Below are positions 18,641 to 27,392 of a stretch of 38,018 nt of DNA, in pieces. A program made the position numbers and the translations under genes. Under the pieces are notes generated by a model. The model did no database searches, had not been told where the DNA came from, and worked only from the letters and a program-made list of their open reading frames with translations. Source of the DNA: Colwellia sp. (GTDB lineage: Bacteria > Pseudomonadota > Gammaproteobacteria > Enterobacterales > Alteromonadaceae); the NCBI GenBank assembly GCA_022969175.1, contig JALJPB010000043.1:1-38018 (forward strand). Reading direction: 5' to 3'. Numbering within the stretch: position 1 is the stretch's first letter; every line of letters starts with the position of its first letter.

Positions 18641-20077
18641 TCAACTACTTTTAAGTAATAATTGGATTTCTTTGTATATAGGTTTATCCATAAGGTAAAC
18701 ACTTGCAAGATAAACTATTCCGCCGACCAAAATATTAACAGCTAAAAATAATACGCCATTCAATGCTATTGTCTGATTTAAGATATAAAGCCCGGTAAGC
18801 ATAATTAACGAGCTAAATAGTTGCGGTAAATATACTTTGAGCATTCCATAGGTTGAAAATTTCAATACACTTTTTATATCCCAACAGAGGATAAGAAAGG
18901 AAATACTAATTGATACACACCAAGCGAAAGCAAGACCTTTTATATCAAAGCCCATAAAGATATAAATAGATATTAAAAAAGCGATCGCCGATATAACATT
19001 ATTTTTCAATAATAAATCACTTCGTCCCTTGGAATTAAGTACTACGCCATTAATTTCACTTAATAATCTAAAGGGTAAAAACCAACACAACACCTGTATG
19101 ATAATTGCACTCTCAAGCCATTTATTAGTTAAAAGCAAGGATACAATTTCCTCTGCTAAATAGCCCAACCCCCAAAACAGAGGAAATGCCAAGTAAGCAA
19201 CAATTCGATTGACCTTGGAATAATAAGATTTAACAAGTTTCAAATCATGACTAACTTTGCAAAAAGCCGGAAAAGCCAATCGTCTGAGTTCAGGCGTTAT
19301 CTTTCTCAAAGGTATAAAGGCTATTTGCAGCCCAACTTGATAAATTCCTAACGCACCCGTTGTAAATAACGCTCCACCAATAATAAAGTCAAGCGAGCTA
19401 TTAACCTGACTGATCACAGAGCTCATAGCGTTTTGTATACCAAACTTCATCAATTTCATTGTTCTATTAAAGCGCCGACCTATGACAATTTTGTATGATA
19501 AATAGTAATTCACCATGAAAAATCGAACTAACGTATGCATAATTAAGCCAATCGCCAAAGCCCAATACCCGGCACCAAATGAAACAGCAATAATCGTAGA
19601 GAATGGCGTTAAAATACCTGCAACAAGGTCTATTTTCGCTAAAATCTTAAATTTTAATGTTTTTGCCAACATAGCAAAAGGTCGCACATTAAAACTCTCC
19701 AAAATGTAAGCGATAGCTAAAATGCGCAAAACATTTTCGGCTTCCGGAGTATCGTAAAATGACGCAAAATATGGCGCCGCTAAAAACTGAATAGAGAAAA
19801 GTATCAGGCCTATAAGCAAACTAAAGGTAAATAAAGTATCCATCGTTACTTTGCTAATAGTTTTATAGCGTATAATGACATTGCCAATGCATAAATAATT
19901 TACAGCAACTAAAATACTGACCATTATCTCTACAATTGCGATAATGCCGTAGTCATTAGCGTTTAGTTGACGAATTACCCAAAATGTTGATCCCCACCTA
20001 AATATTTGAATGATGATTTTTGTAAGTGCAAGCCATTTGACTCCACTCATTACTGACTGTTTTAGTGAGGCACTCAT
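18641..20077 (-). CDS. Wzx-type polysaccharide flippase (WzxC-like)
   Basis: This membrane protein of about 478 residues has 12-14 predicted helices and belongs to the MVF/MATE-like polysaccharide-biosynthesis superfamily. It should flip the undecaprenyl-linked repeat unit across the inner membrane. The N-terminal SVMSGVKWLALTKI, followed by NANDYGIIAIVEIMVSIL, is typical of the WzxC/TuaB branch. It is the only flippase candidate in the window. The open frame extends to a TTG at 20089 with AGGA just before it. The ATG at 20077 matches relatives better but has no clear ribosome binding site, so the start is uncertain by four residues. Confidence 0.92.
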   Translation of the reverse strand: MSASLKQSVMSGVKWLALTKIIIQIFRWGSTFWVIRQLNANDYGIIAIVEIMVSILVAVNYLCIGNVIIRYKTISKVTMDTLFTFSLLIGLILFSIQFLAAPYFASFYDTPEAENVLRILAIAYILESFNVRPFAMLAKTLKFKILAKIDLVAGILTPFSTIIAVSFGAGYWALAIGLIMHTLVRFFMVNYYLSYKIVIGRRFNRTMKLMKFGIQNAMSSVISQVNSSLDFIIGGALFTTGALGIYQVGLQIAFIPLRKITPELRRLAFPAFCKVSHDLKLVKSYYSKVNRIVAYLAFPLFWGLGYLAEEIVSLLLTNKWLESAIIIQVLCWFLPFRLLSEINGVVLNSKGRSDLLLKNNVISAIAFLISIYIFMGFDIKGLAFAWCVSISISFLILCWDIKSVLKFSTYGMLKVYLPQLFSSLIMLTGLYILNQTIALNGVLFLAVNILVGGIVYLASVYLMDKPIYKEIQLLLKSS

Positions 20078-20121
20078 GGAAGTAACCAATCAATCCTTTG
20101 TTGTAAATACATCTGTATCAC

Positions 20122-21096
20122 TTAATTCAATACCTTTCTTAATAATTGCTCATAGAGCCGAACAAATGTACTTGAAGCCTTCGATTTAGCTACGAATTTT
20201 TCTTGCTTGCGTATTGACTCTTCAATATCAACGTCTGAAAATGCGAGTGTCTCAAATTTATCTCGATTCTTTGACAAGTACTCACATAACTTCAAAAATC
20301 TTTTTTTACAGATGTGGTCCACACTATGTACTTTATTTTTGCGTTTAATCCATTCAAAGGAATGCATTACAATAACACAAGAATATTGATTAGCTTGCCA
20401 ATTAGCTTCCAAAACATCTCGAATTTCATAAAATGAACAGGCGCTTAGCTGAAGGTGTCTTTTATGAGAAGGATAATCAGTAAATTGTGTAACTGGGACT
20501 TCAACCGTACCGTTAATTAATCTCGGCGAAGAGATTATATTATCATCATTTATATTACATGGCTGGCCTAAATAGGAGGCGTTATAAGTAGTATCGAATG
20601 TAATTCCCAAATGATTTAAAGCAGTCAAAGTATCATTATTAGCACCATAGTTTCCCGCTCTAAAACTACAAATCTTTGTATTGTCGATGTTTTCGATTAT
20701 TCCCAATGCCTGCTTTATTAATTTTTGTTGTGAATCAAGATCAAAATCACCAATATTTCTGTGAATTATATCAAGATTAAAAGGAGAGGTTTTTAAACCG
20801 TCTAACCATTCAGTATGAACATGAAGCCCGACTTCCTGATTATGTGAGTTTATACATTTTATTGCGGCCTCTAATGGTTCAATTCCACTATGATAAGAAA
20901 AGAATGGGTCAACAAAAAAAGTAGCTTTCAAATGATGGTGAGCAAGCAAATCAAGTTGATATTTTAGCCCAAATTCCCCTTCATTTGTTATACCCCATAA
21001 ACCACTAGATACGTTCGCTTCAATATCACCGTAAAATTCCCATACCTCAGTATCAACCGTGATGAACACTTTTAATTTTTTTTTTGTAGTTTCCAC
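20122..21096 (-). CDS. Polysaccharide deacetylase-like (NodB-fold) protein
   Basis: This 324-residue protein has NodB-fold features: FITVDTE (Asp15), ATFFVDPFF (58-66), EVGLHVHTEW with the His92/His94 pair, and SFRAGNYGAN with Arg146. It has no signal peptide, so it probably acts on a cytoplasmic lipid-linked sugar, or is one of the non-catalytic WalW-like relatives. Translation starts with GTG at 21096, with AAGGGA four bases before it. Codons 4-7 are encoded by a run of ten A. It is the first gene of the minus-strand block and faces the lone plus-strand gene at 21203. Confidence 0.85.
   Translation of the reverse strand: METTKKKLKVFITVDTEVWEFYGDIEANVSSGLWGITNEGEFGLKYQLDLLAHHHLKATFFVDPFFSYHSGIEPLEAAIKCINSHNQEVGLHVHTEWLDGLKTSPFNLDIIHRNIGDFDLDSQQKLIKQALGIIENIDNTKICSFRAGNYGANNDTLTALNHLGITFDTTYNASYLGQPCNINDDNIISSPRLINGTVEVPVTQFTDYPSHKRHLQLSACSFYEIRDVLEANWQANQYSCVIVMHSFEWIKRKNKVHSVDHICKKRFLKLCEYLSKNRDKFETLAFSDVDIEESIRKQEKFVAKSKASSTFVRLYEQLLRKVLN
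21076..21085 (-). repeat. A10 tract at the 5' end of the deacetylase-like gene
   Basis: Ten T residues on the plus strand read as ten A in codons 4-7 (Thr-Lys-Lys-Lys). A one-base slip would abolish the protein almost from its start. Long A tracts are commoner by chance in this AT-rich DNA than the G9 tract. Confidence 0.9.
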
Positions 21097-21202
21097 TTAT
21101 TCCCTTATTTATCACAAGCCAATACTGCGTTATGCCCCATGGCGTGTTATCCTTTCTTTTTTATATGTTTTATCATTCATTTTAAATTTATAGAAGGCGA
21201 AA

Positions 21203-22126
21203 ATGCAAAAAGAGCTTACGACAACTTCTACTTCTCAAACTCATTTTTTGCAGCTGAAATTGGGATTATACAATTTATTTAAATTTAAATGCACTTATTT
21301 GCAAATGAACCCATCAAATATTGATATTTACAAACAACAATCTCAAAATCAATTAAAAAACCTCTTAGAAAACATAAATTATTTGAAGATAGACGATATC
21401 GACTTTGAACAAAACTTTGTTGATACAGTAGAATCCATAGGTTGTGTCTATAAAGGAAATGAAAGTAACTTAATAAATTATTTTATTAATATTGAGGATG
21501 GCTATGCAAGTTTTATAGATCAAATGAAAAGCAAGCATCGAAAAGAACTAAGGCGTGAGGTACGCCGTTTTTATGAAGCCTTTACTGATGTTGAACTTAT
21601 TTATTATAAAAAAAATGATGACATCCAACCTTTTATGACGTCAATGACTGAGATACATGATCAAAGTTGGAAGAAAGGGACTTTGGCTAGCGTTGATCAA
21701 CTAGACATTAATAAACTGGCAACACGTGAGCACTGGCTAGGAGTCATTCTTTATGCTGATAATAAGCCTGTAAGTTACATGCATGGCGAATTAGAGCCTG
21801 ATGGTAAGTACTTATTAATCGAAAACGCTTATTGCGAAGAGCAAAAAAGGTTAAAACCAGGTAAAGTTATAATTTCTAAGATAATAGAAAACCATGAAAG
21901 TTATGGGATTAAAAAAATTGATTTCGGCTCAGGCATGTCTACATACAAGAAAATTTTTTGTAATGATTCTCAAAAGATCTATTCCGCTTTGATTTCAAAG
22001 CCTTTCACTAAAATAGCTTTTATATTTCAATGTCAAAAAACGTTAGATATGATTTATTCTACGATAAAAAAATTAAGTATAAAACTAAATATTGAACACC
22101 GAATAAGGAGTATTGTTAGAAAGTAG
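21203..22126 (+). CDS. CelD/BcsL-like (FemAB-type GNAT) acyltransferase
   Basis: This 307-residue protein belongs to the Acetyltransf_6/FemAB-like group. The central SKHRKELRREVRRFYEAF (about 110-127), EIHDQSWKKG and the C-terminal KIDFGSGMSTYKKIF segments are typical. In EPS loci such proteins probably N- or O-acylate sugars or add amino acids; the substrate is unknown. It shares a pattern with the protein at 24056 (SK-x-R-x-E, then a His-x-x-SW motif). It is the only plus-strand gene between 14425 and 35705. Its stop lies 3 bases from that of the convergent gene at 22130. GAAGGCG precedes the ATG closely. Confidence 0.85.
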   Translation: MQKELTTTSTSQTHFLQLKLGLYNLFKFKCTYLQMNPSNIDIYKQQSQNQLKNLLENINYLKIDDIDFEQNFVDTVESIGCVYKGNESNLINYFINIEDGYASFIDQMKSKHRKELRREVRRFYEAFTDVELIYYKKNDDIQPFMTSMTEIHDQSWKKGTLASVDQLDINKLATREHWLGVILYADNKPVSYMHGELEPDGKYLLIENAYCEEQKRLKPGKVIISKIIENHESYGIKKIDFGSGMSTYKKIFCNDSQKIYSALISKPFTKIAFIFQCQKTLDMIYSTIKKLSIKLNIEHRIRSIVRK

Positions 22127-22129
22127 AGA

Positions 22130-22783
22130 TTAGAATAGGAATACTTTTTTTGTGACCCTAACTTTATTTGTACTTAGCTGAATAACAAATTTATTAAATA
22201 AAATGTACGATCTAATGCGGTTTACTAATTCAAAATCACTTTTTTCAATACCTTTTATTGAAGGGATATTATCACTAGCGCAAGATACGATGACTCTTTG
22301 ATAATTCCTTCGAAACATTTCATCTGCTACAGCAGAAATGGTATAAGGATAAAAACCTTTACCTCTATAATTCCGATCGGTCCAACAATTCCCAATTAAT
22401 GGAACATGATTATCCTCCTGAATTAATTTTTTATACCTACTTCTAAATTGAACAAAACTAGTATGAAGAACCTGTTCATCGCTATTAGAAATTAGAAACA
22501 ATAAGCTGTCACGCTCTATTCCTGCAATATATTCAGCTATTTCACCATAATCAATCGAATCAATTAAACGCTTATATTTTGCTTTTTTATAATTAGTTTT
22601 GTCGATAATTGAAAAGTCATATTCTTGAGTACAACCAATTAAACATTTATTAGATGCAATACTTTTTGATGTTTTTTGATATACGTTTTCACTCGACGAC
22701 CTATAAATTCGTGTCATTAAAAATTTCCAGAAGCCGTAAATCCCTCTGCTTTTAATGATATGGATGACTCGTGTTACCGACAT
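22130..22783 (-). CDS. GNAT-family N-acetyltransferase
   Basis: This 217-residue protein has a GNAT acetyl-CoA-binding core at about 130-190: LIGNCWTDRNYRGKGFYPY (the R/Q-x-x-G-x-G/A loop) followed by an ADEMFRRNYQRVIVSC helix-strand pair and NIPSIKGIEKSDFELV. The N-terminus (IKSRGIYGFWKFLMTRIY) is a basic amphipathic helix that may contact the membrane. It likely acetylates a sugar of the repeat unit. It is the last gene of the big minus-strand block, 149 bases after the GT4. Confidence 0.8.
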   Translation of the reverse strand: MSVTRVIHIIKSRGIYGFWKFLMTRIYRSSSENVYQKTSKSIASNKCLIGCTQEYDFSIIDKTNYKKAKYKRLIDSIDYGEIAEYIAGIERDSLLFLISNSDEQVLHTSFVQFRSRYKKLIQEDNHVPLIGNCWTDRNYRGKGFYPYTISAVADEMFRRNYQRVIVSCASDNIPSIKGIEKSDFELVNRIRSYILFNKFVIQLSTNKVRVTKKVFLF

Positions 22784-22883
22784 TTGATCTTAAACTCCAA
22801 TTGTAGCGCTACTTTGATGTATCAATAAACCAAGGATATTTGATTACAAACAAAATAAGCTGCATTTTTTAAAGAAAATTCGA

Positions 22884-22912
22884 GCAATTAATTTTTTACA
22901 TTTCTTAATTGC
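22884..22912. repeat. Perfect 8-bp inverted repeat upstream of the GNAT gene
   Basis: GCAATTAA (22884-22891) and TTAATTGC (22905-22912) are perfect complements across a 13-base spacer, in the 149-base gap between the GT4 and GNAT genes. It could be an AT-rich operator or a weak hairpin. No strong T tract follows, so I do not call a terminator. Confidence 0.35.
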
Positions 22913-22932
22913 AAAATAACCATCTATTAAAA

Positions 22933-23961
22933 TTAATAATTTTTTTGATATATTGTTAAATATTCAGCGGCACATCTACCCATGGAAAAGCGTGACTCAT
23001 AACATTCAAAGGAACGTTCCCCAAAAATTTTACATAAAGTTTCGTCAGCGATTAATGTTTCAATGTGTTCAGCAAGTTCGAGACTATCTGCAAATTCGTA
23101 CAAAAAGCCATTAAAACCATCTTTTACAAGCTCAGGGTTGCCACCAACATTCGAAGCTATTATCGGTGTTGCACTTGCCATTGCTTCTAATATAGCGAGT
23201 GATAAACCTTCTGTTTCCGACGTTACAATTAAAACATCAATTTGTTGAAAGATAATATCTCTGTTGGGCTCCATTCCATGAAAAGTAACTTCAACACTCG
23301 GTATCAACGTTTTACATAGTTGCTTATTATTTTCCATCAACTCGCCAACACCAAAAAACGATAACATGATATTTGAGGAGTTAGATATATTTGAGATCGC
23401 TTCAATTAAAATATGTTGTGCTTTTAACGGGACAAATCTCCCTACAATACTCAACCTACACTTTAGGCTAGCTGTTTTTTGTTTGGTAATAGGCAATACG
23501 CCATTTAATACAGTGACAGATTTAGAAGAAAAGTGGGGATAATGCTTTAGATAATTCACTCTTGCTTTTTCCGCTACAAAGATCATTTTTGTTAAGCGAA
23601 TATGAGCCAATTTATATATAAATTTCCATTTATTAGAAACATGTACTCTTTCATTATGGCGGGTATAAACTATTTTTGATCTCGAAAAGAAAGAGGCTAA
23701 TAAAACTCTAAGCAAGCAATAACTACTGTGTACGTTTACAACATCGTAACAACGAATAATTTTTATCAACTCAATAATATTTGAGGTAATATGAAGTGAA
23801 AAACCTCTTGTATTTATTTCTACTTGTAACGGTTCTTCATCTTTTCCCATTGATACAATACCAATCTGATGAAGATTACTTTGTTGTTCAACAGCAAGGT
23901 CTATTACGAATCTTTCCGCACCACCAATATTCAAACTACTTAATACATGTAATATGCGCAT
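22933..23961 (-). CDS. Glycosyltransferase family 4
   Basis: This 342-residue GT-B enzyme begins MRILHVLSSLNIGGAERFV, where GGAERFV is the standard acceptor-side loop of GT4 enzymes. The C-terminal domain has SIVGRFVPLKAQ and SETEGLSLAILEAMASATPI with the E-x7-E pair, followed by ASNVGGNPELV. It transfers a sugar from a nucleotide donor to the lipid-linked chain. AAGGAA is close before the ATG. A 94-base gap separates it from the upstream gene at 24056. Confidence 0.94.
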   Translation of the reverse strand: MRILHVLSSLNIGGAERFVIDLAVEQQSNLHQIGIVSMGKDEEPLQVEINTRGFSLHITSNIIELIKIIRCYDVVNVHSSYCLLRVLLASFFSRSKIVYTRHNERVHVSNKWKFIYKLAHIRLTKMIFVAEKARVNYLKHYPHFSSKSVTVLNGVLPITKQKTASLKCRLSIVGRFVPLKAQHILIEAISNISNSSNIMLSFFGVGELMENNKQLCKTLIPSVEVTFHGMEPNRDIIFQQIDVLIVTSETEGLSLAILEAMASATPIIASNVGGNPELVKDGFNGFLYEFADSLELAEHIETLIADETLCKIFGERSFECYESRFSMGRCAAEYLTIYQKNY

Positions 23962-24055
23962 CTATTCCTTCTTAGCTTTATTTATTCTTCTTATCAGGCT
24001 CTACCATTGATGATTTATATAAATTACAACAAAGCTAGATGTTCACAATGAAATG

Positions 24056-25150
24056 TTAAGAAAAAGGTAAAGCTAGTTTGATTTTTTTTATTATTTTTTC
24101 GTAGTAAGGTAGCCAAAAATAGAATCTTAAATATGAATAGCCATGAAAAACCTCTTGTAACTGCTTCGTGAGCTGCTTCTTGTAGCTATCCTCTTTTCCT
24201 TTCATTAAATCGTATAACAATAGATTCTTCTCACTTGCTATTTTGAGCGCCTCAATGTGCATAGCAATGCCTACCGTTGGCAGTTCTTTATGACGTTTAA
24301 TTCCACTTTGGTAATAATGTAGAATTTCCCCATCTATAATTCCATAAAAAACGGCTATAGTTTCATCTAAAAGTAAAATTTTAAACATAATTAATTTGTT
24401 TTGTATAAACATTTCTTTAGCAAAATCAGCATGAAAGTTTACAAATACTTCTTGCTCAAACGCTCCTGTAATCCCTCTTTCAAGCCATGACTTATTATGC
24501 AAGTCCGCTAATTCAGTAAAAAAGCTATTAAAGTCGTCAATTTTTGTTAAGTGAATACAAGAACATTTTTCATTTTCTATATATTTTTTAGCTTCTCTTC
24601 GTCTATTTTTACTATGAAAACCTAAAAGTTGCGAGGGAGTATCCTTACATACCGGAATAGTGAATCTTTGACCAATACTCTCTACTAAAGATTTATATTT
24701 TTGGGCTGGCAAAGAAGAAACCCAACTAAAGGCATATGATTCACTTAAAATATTATTTAAGTTAATAGAAAAAACGTTCTTACTTCTCATAAAGCTCCGA
24801 GTAAATAGCTTTAATATTTCATCTGAAAAATCTGTCAATACAATGAAATCTTGAAATTCACTACAAATTTCTCCTTGCTCATCCTCACCTGCCGCTAAAA
24901 AATTTAATTGATAACCTAAAGTCATTTTTTTTAAATACAGAGGGAGAATACCTACTAACTGACTTCCATTATAATAAGTGTGTATATAAAGGGTGTCATC
25001 TTCGCGTAAATAATATTTACACCAAAAACTTATCCAGGACCAAGTTGTGCAGAGGTTATTACTCCCTGATTCTTCTATTAACTCCCCCCAAGAGAATTGG
25101 AGTGTTTCAAATTCTTCTTGGCTTGTTAATATCTTTTCACTTAATGTCAT
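24056..25150 (-). CDS. CelD/FemAB-like GNAT acyltransferase
   Basis: This 364-residue protein has a two-lobed GNAT/FemAB organisation. The N-terminal TWSWISFWCKYY and GILPLYLKK segments are the usual CelD (Acetyltransf_6) opening. SKNRREAKKYIE, DLHNKSWLERG and the later IDGEILHYYQSGIKRHKEL mark the second lobe. It is about 55 residues longer than the relative at 21203. It probably acylates an EPS amino sugar. XrtA-type EPS loci usually have a FemAB-like gene, and this one may fill that place. It is 74 bases downstream of the deacetylase gene. Confidence 0.85.
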   Translation of the reverse strand: MTLSEKILTSQEEFETLQFSWGELIEESGSNNLCTTWSWISFWCKYYLREDDTLYIHTYYNGSQLVGILPLYLKKMTLGYQLNFLAAGEDEQGEICSEFQDFIVLTDFSDEILKLFTRSFMRSKNVFSINLNNILSESYAFSWVSSLPAQKYKSLVESIGQRFTIPVCKDTPSQLLGFHSKNRRREAKKYIENEKCSCIHLTKIDDFNSFFTELADLHNKSWLERGITGAFEQEVFVNFHADFAKEMFIQNKLIMFKILLLDETIAVFYGIIDGEILHYYQSGIKRHKELPTVGIAMHIEALKIASEKNLLLYDLMKGKEDSYKKQLTKQLQEVFHGYSYLRFYFWLPYYEKIIKKIKLALPFS

Positions 25151-25224
25151 ATAGCTCAGAGACTCCTAAATAGGCTTTGTTAGATTATGTTTTAGCTTAA
25201 TATACTTTTTGTAACTTCAACTTT

Positions 25225-26217
25225 TTAACATACAATACTATTAAATTTTAATTGATTGACATCATCTTCATCAACACAAATCCTATTAATATCAAAAGGA
25301 TTATTAATTATATTATTACGACCTGGCTCATTATTAAATCCGATTAGATAACCTGCACGGTCGGTAATTTCGCAAGTACCTTGAGTGTAACAATGATATC
25401 GGCCCACTGGATAAGCTATTGAATCAATCGTAATATCCAATTTTTCTTCTATTAAAGCTTTAGAACGTTTAATTTCCTGCTCTTGTTCCTCAGCAGATAG
25501 CTGGGCAAGCATTCTATGACTTAGGGTATGAGAGCCTATTTCCATTCCATTTTCAGTCATTTCTTTAGCATGCTCCCAGCTCATAAATAAAGACTCTTGC
25601 TTATTACTAAGCTCCTTAACCGCTGAGGGAAAACACTTTCGTATATCATCTAAAACTTGTAAAATATCAAAGTTCTTAATACGTTTTGCTTTAAAAATCA
25701 CTTGCTGAATAGCCTTATCAATATTATCTGGGTCAAGATAAATAACCTCATTACTTTTAGGCAATTTATATGATTGACCTGCAGAGCATCTTAATATGAA
25801 GGCAATGTCATCCCACCAAGGGGTTACTGTAGAGCCAACAAAATCTGTTACTAAATAAAAAACCGCCGATACATTATTATCTAATAAAACCGGGTATGCC
25901 TCGCTATAGTTATCATAATAACCGTCATCAAATGTAATGATTGCGTACCTCCCATCGACTTTACTTCCTTTATCAATTAACTTTCTTAGCTCACTCATGG
26001 TTATAAGGGTAAAATTTTGTTTGATTAATTTAACATGCATATCTAGCGCTTCTTTTGTACAAGAAAACACAGCACGGTCAAACAATGTAGTTGCACTATC
26101 ACCTATTCGATGATAATTAAACACATAGACACCTTTTGGTAAGTATCGCCATAAAACATGATTTAAACGACTAATGGACATCATTTTATTCAGTGTTTTT
26201 CTAACTCGGTAATTCAT
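25225..26217 (-). CDS. Polysaccharide deacetylase (NodB domain)
   Basis: This 330-residue enzyme carries the complete carbohydrate-esterase-4 metal triad. ITFDDGY at 94-100 provides the catalytic base and metal Asp (Asp97/Asp98), and EIGSHTLSHRML provides His230 and His234. YPVGRYH follows at about 269-275. An insert of roughly 80 residues separates the first two motifs. There is no signal peptide, so it may act on cytoplasmic lipid-linked N-acetyl sugars. It differs from the longer XrtA-associated deacetylase (TIGR03006). AGGT precedes the ATG, and only 8 bases separate it from the upstream gene. Confidence 0.93.
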   Translation of the reverse strand: MNYRVRKTLNKMMSISRLNHVLWRYLPKGVYVFNYHRIGDSATTLFDRAVFSCTKEALDMHVKLIKQNFTLITMSELRKLIDKGSKVDGRYAIITFDDGYYDNYSEAYPVLLDNNVSAVFYLVTDFVGSTVTPWWDDIAFILRCSAGQSYKLPKSNEVIYLDPDNIDKAIQQVIFKAKRIKNFDILQVLDDIRKCFPSAVKELSNKQESLFMSWEHAKEMTENGMEIGSHTLSHRMLAQLSAEEQEQEIKRSKALIEEKLDITIDSIAYPVGRYHCYTQGTCEITDRAGYLIGFNNEPGRNNIINNPFDINRICVDEDDVNQLKFNSIVC

Positions 26218-26225
26218 AGTACAAC

Positions 26226-27392
26226 CTATTTATCTAATTTGGAGAATTTTGGTTTAGGCAAAATAAAATCACGATATAAGTTTGGATTGCCCGATTTCCT
26301 CTGCTCGGCCGCTTTTGTTATATTGTACATTTCACGAGCTGAAACATAATGAAGAACGTAATTTATACCATCATTATATTTTGACTCCAAATAGCTATGC
26401 ATATCATGCCTAGGCTGGCCAAGTAGGGTTTCCATATCAACTTCTTGTGTACCGTGAGTATGTACTTTAATAAATATCCACTCTGGTCGCCCTTTAACAT
26501 GAATATGCGAACTAACCCATTGATCAACCCGAATTTTTAATGGGGGGCAACTTTTTCGTATATCTGAATTTTCTATATGAGGGATTCCCTTTGAGGTACG
26601 CCACTTCAAATTGATTCCTAAAGGCCCTTGTATCAGCATTAAATCACCTACCGGCGACTTCCCTACCTCAACATCATCACCATTATCATGGCCTTTAGAA
26701 TGCCCAGGCTTTCCAGTTGCGTAATAAATTGAATTTACTTTTGAAGTTTGTGCCGGATTGGGTGCTGAGGGTAATGTCATATCCACATAGCAGCCAGTCT
26801 CTTTTAGAATAGCAATCTCATTATTGATACCACAATTGTGACCACTTGGATGTGAATTGTCTAAAGCCCAATCACCATGAATAAAAGCATACATAATTTG
26901 CCCTGTTTCAGGATGAACGGGTAATGCACCATGCTCTTCATTCAAAGTTTTTGAAAAATCAGTCATTACAGTGGTGAAGTTTTCTGGAGTATCGTTATCA
27001 TGATGAAGGTGAATTTCGATTTCACCAAAACCGTGATAACACATATCAGAAAGTTTTGCTAAATGCTCATACCTATATTCTTCTTCAGGATAGAAAAAGC
27101 AATGCTTTGGCATATTACCGTCAGCATCTTTATGTTGCTTAGCCATTGCGGGGTAATCTTTACACCAACGATCAACTCGAGCACGCTCTAGTTCAATATC
27201 ATTTGGATTTTTCCATTGTGGTTCAAAATGGTCAACAAAACAAAACATTACATGAACAGGGCCATCAACTTTAGGTTTGTTGAATAATTGTTTAATGTAT
27301 GGAAAAAACCACATTTCCATATTTTTTAGCTTAAGTACTTTCCAAAAAACGACTAATAAAATTATAGTTAGTATCACTAAAAAAAAGACCAT
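26226..27392 (-). CDS. Membrane-anchored NodB-like uncharacterised protein
   Basis: The 388-residue protein has one N-terminal helix (MVFFLVILTIILLVVF) followed by a soluble domain full of possible metal ligands: FCFVDHFEP (Asp54/His55), EIEIHLHHDND (His128, His130, His131), FIHGDWALDNS (about 170-180), SGHNCGINNEI and IKVHTHG near 310. The order resembles a polysaccharide-deacetylase barrel, but the canonical TFDDG and SHTxxH motifs are absent. I cannot assign an activity. The open frame extends upstream to a TTG at 27428. The ATG at 27392 is certain enough: AGGAGA lies 9 bases before it, and it overlaps the GT2 stop by one base (TAATG). Coupling to the GT2 suggests it acts on the same glycan. 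Confidence 0.8.
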   Translation of the reverse strand: MVFFLVILTIILLVVFWKVLKLKNMEMWFFPYIKQLFNKPKVDGPVHVMFCFVDHFEPQWKNPNDIELERARVDRWCKDYPAMAKQHKDADGNMPKHCFFYPEEEYRYEHLAKLSDMCYHGFGEIEIHLHHDNDTPENFTTVMTDFSKTLNEEHGALPVHPETGQIMYAFIHGDWALDNSHPSGHNCGINNEIAILKETGCYVDMTLPSAPNPAQTSKVNSIYYATGKPGHSKGHDNGDDVEVGKSPVGDLMLIQGPLGINLKWRTSKGIPHIENSDIRKSCPPLKIRVDQWVSSHIHVKGRPEWIFIKVHTHGTQEVDMETLLGQPRHDMHSYLESKYNDGINYVLHYVSAREMYNITKAAEQRKSGNPNLYRDFILPKPKFSKLDK

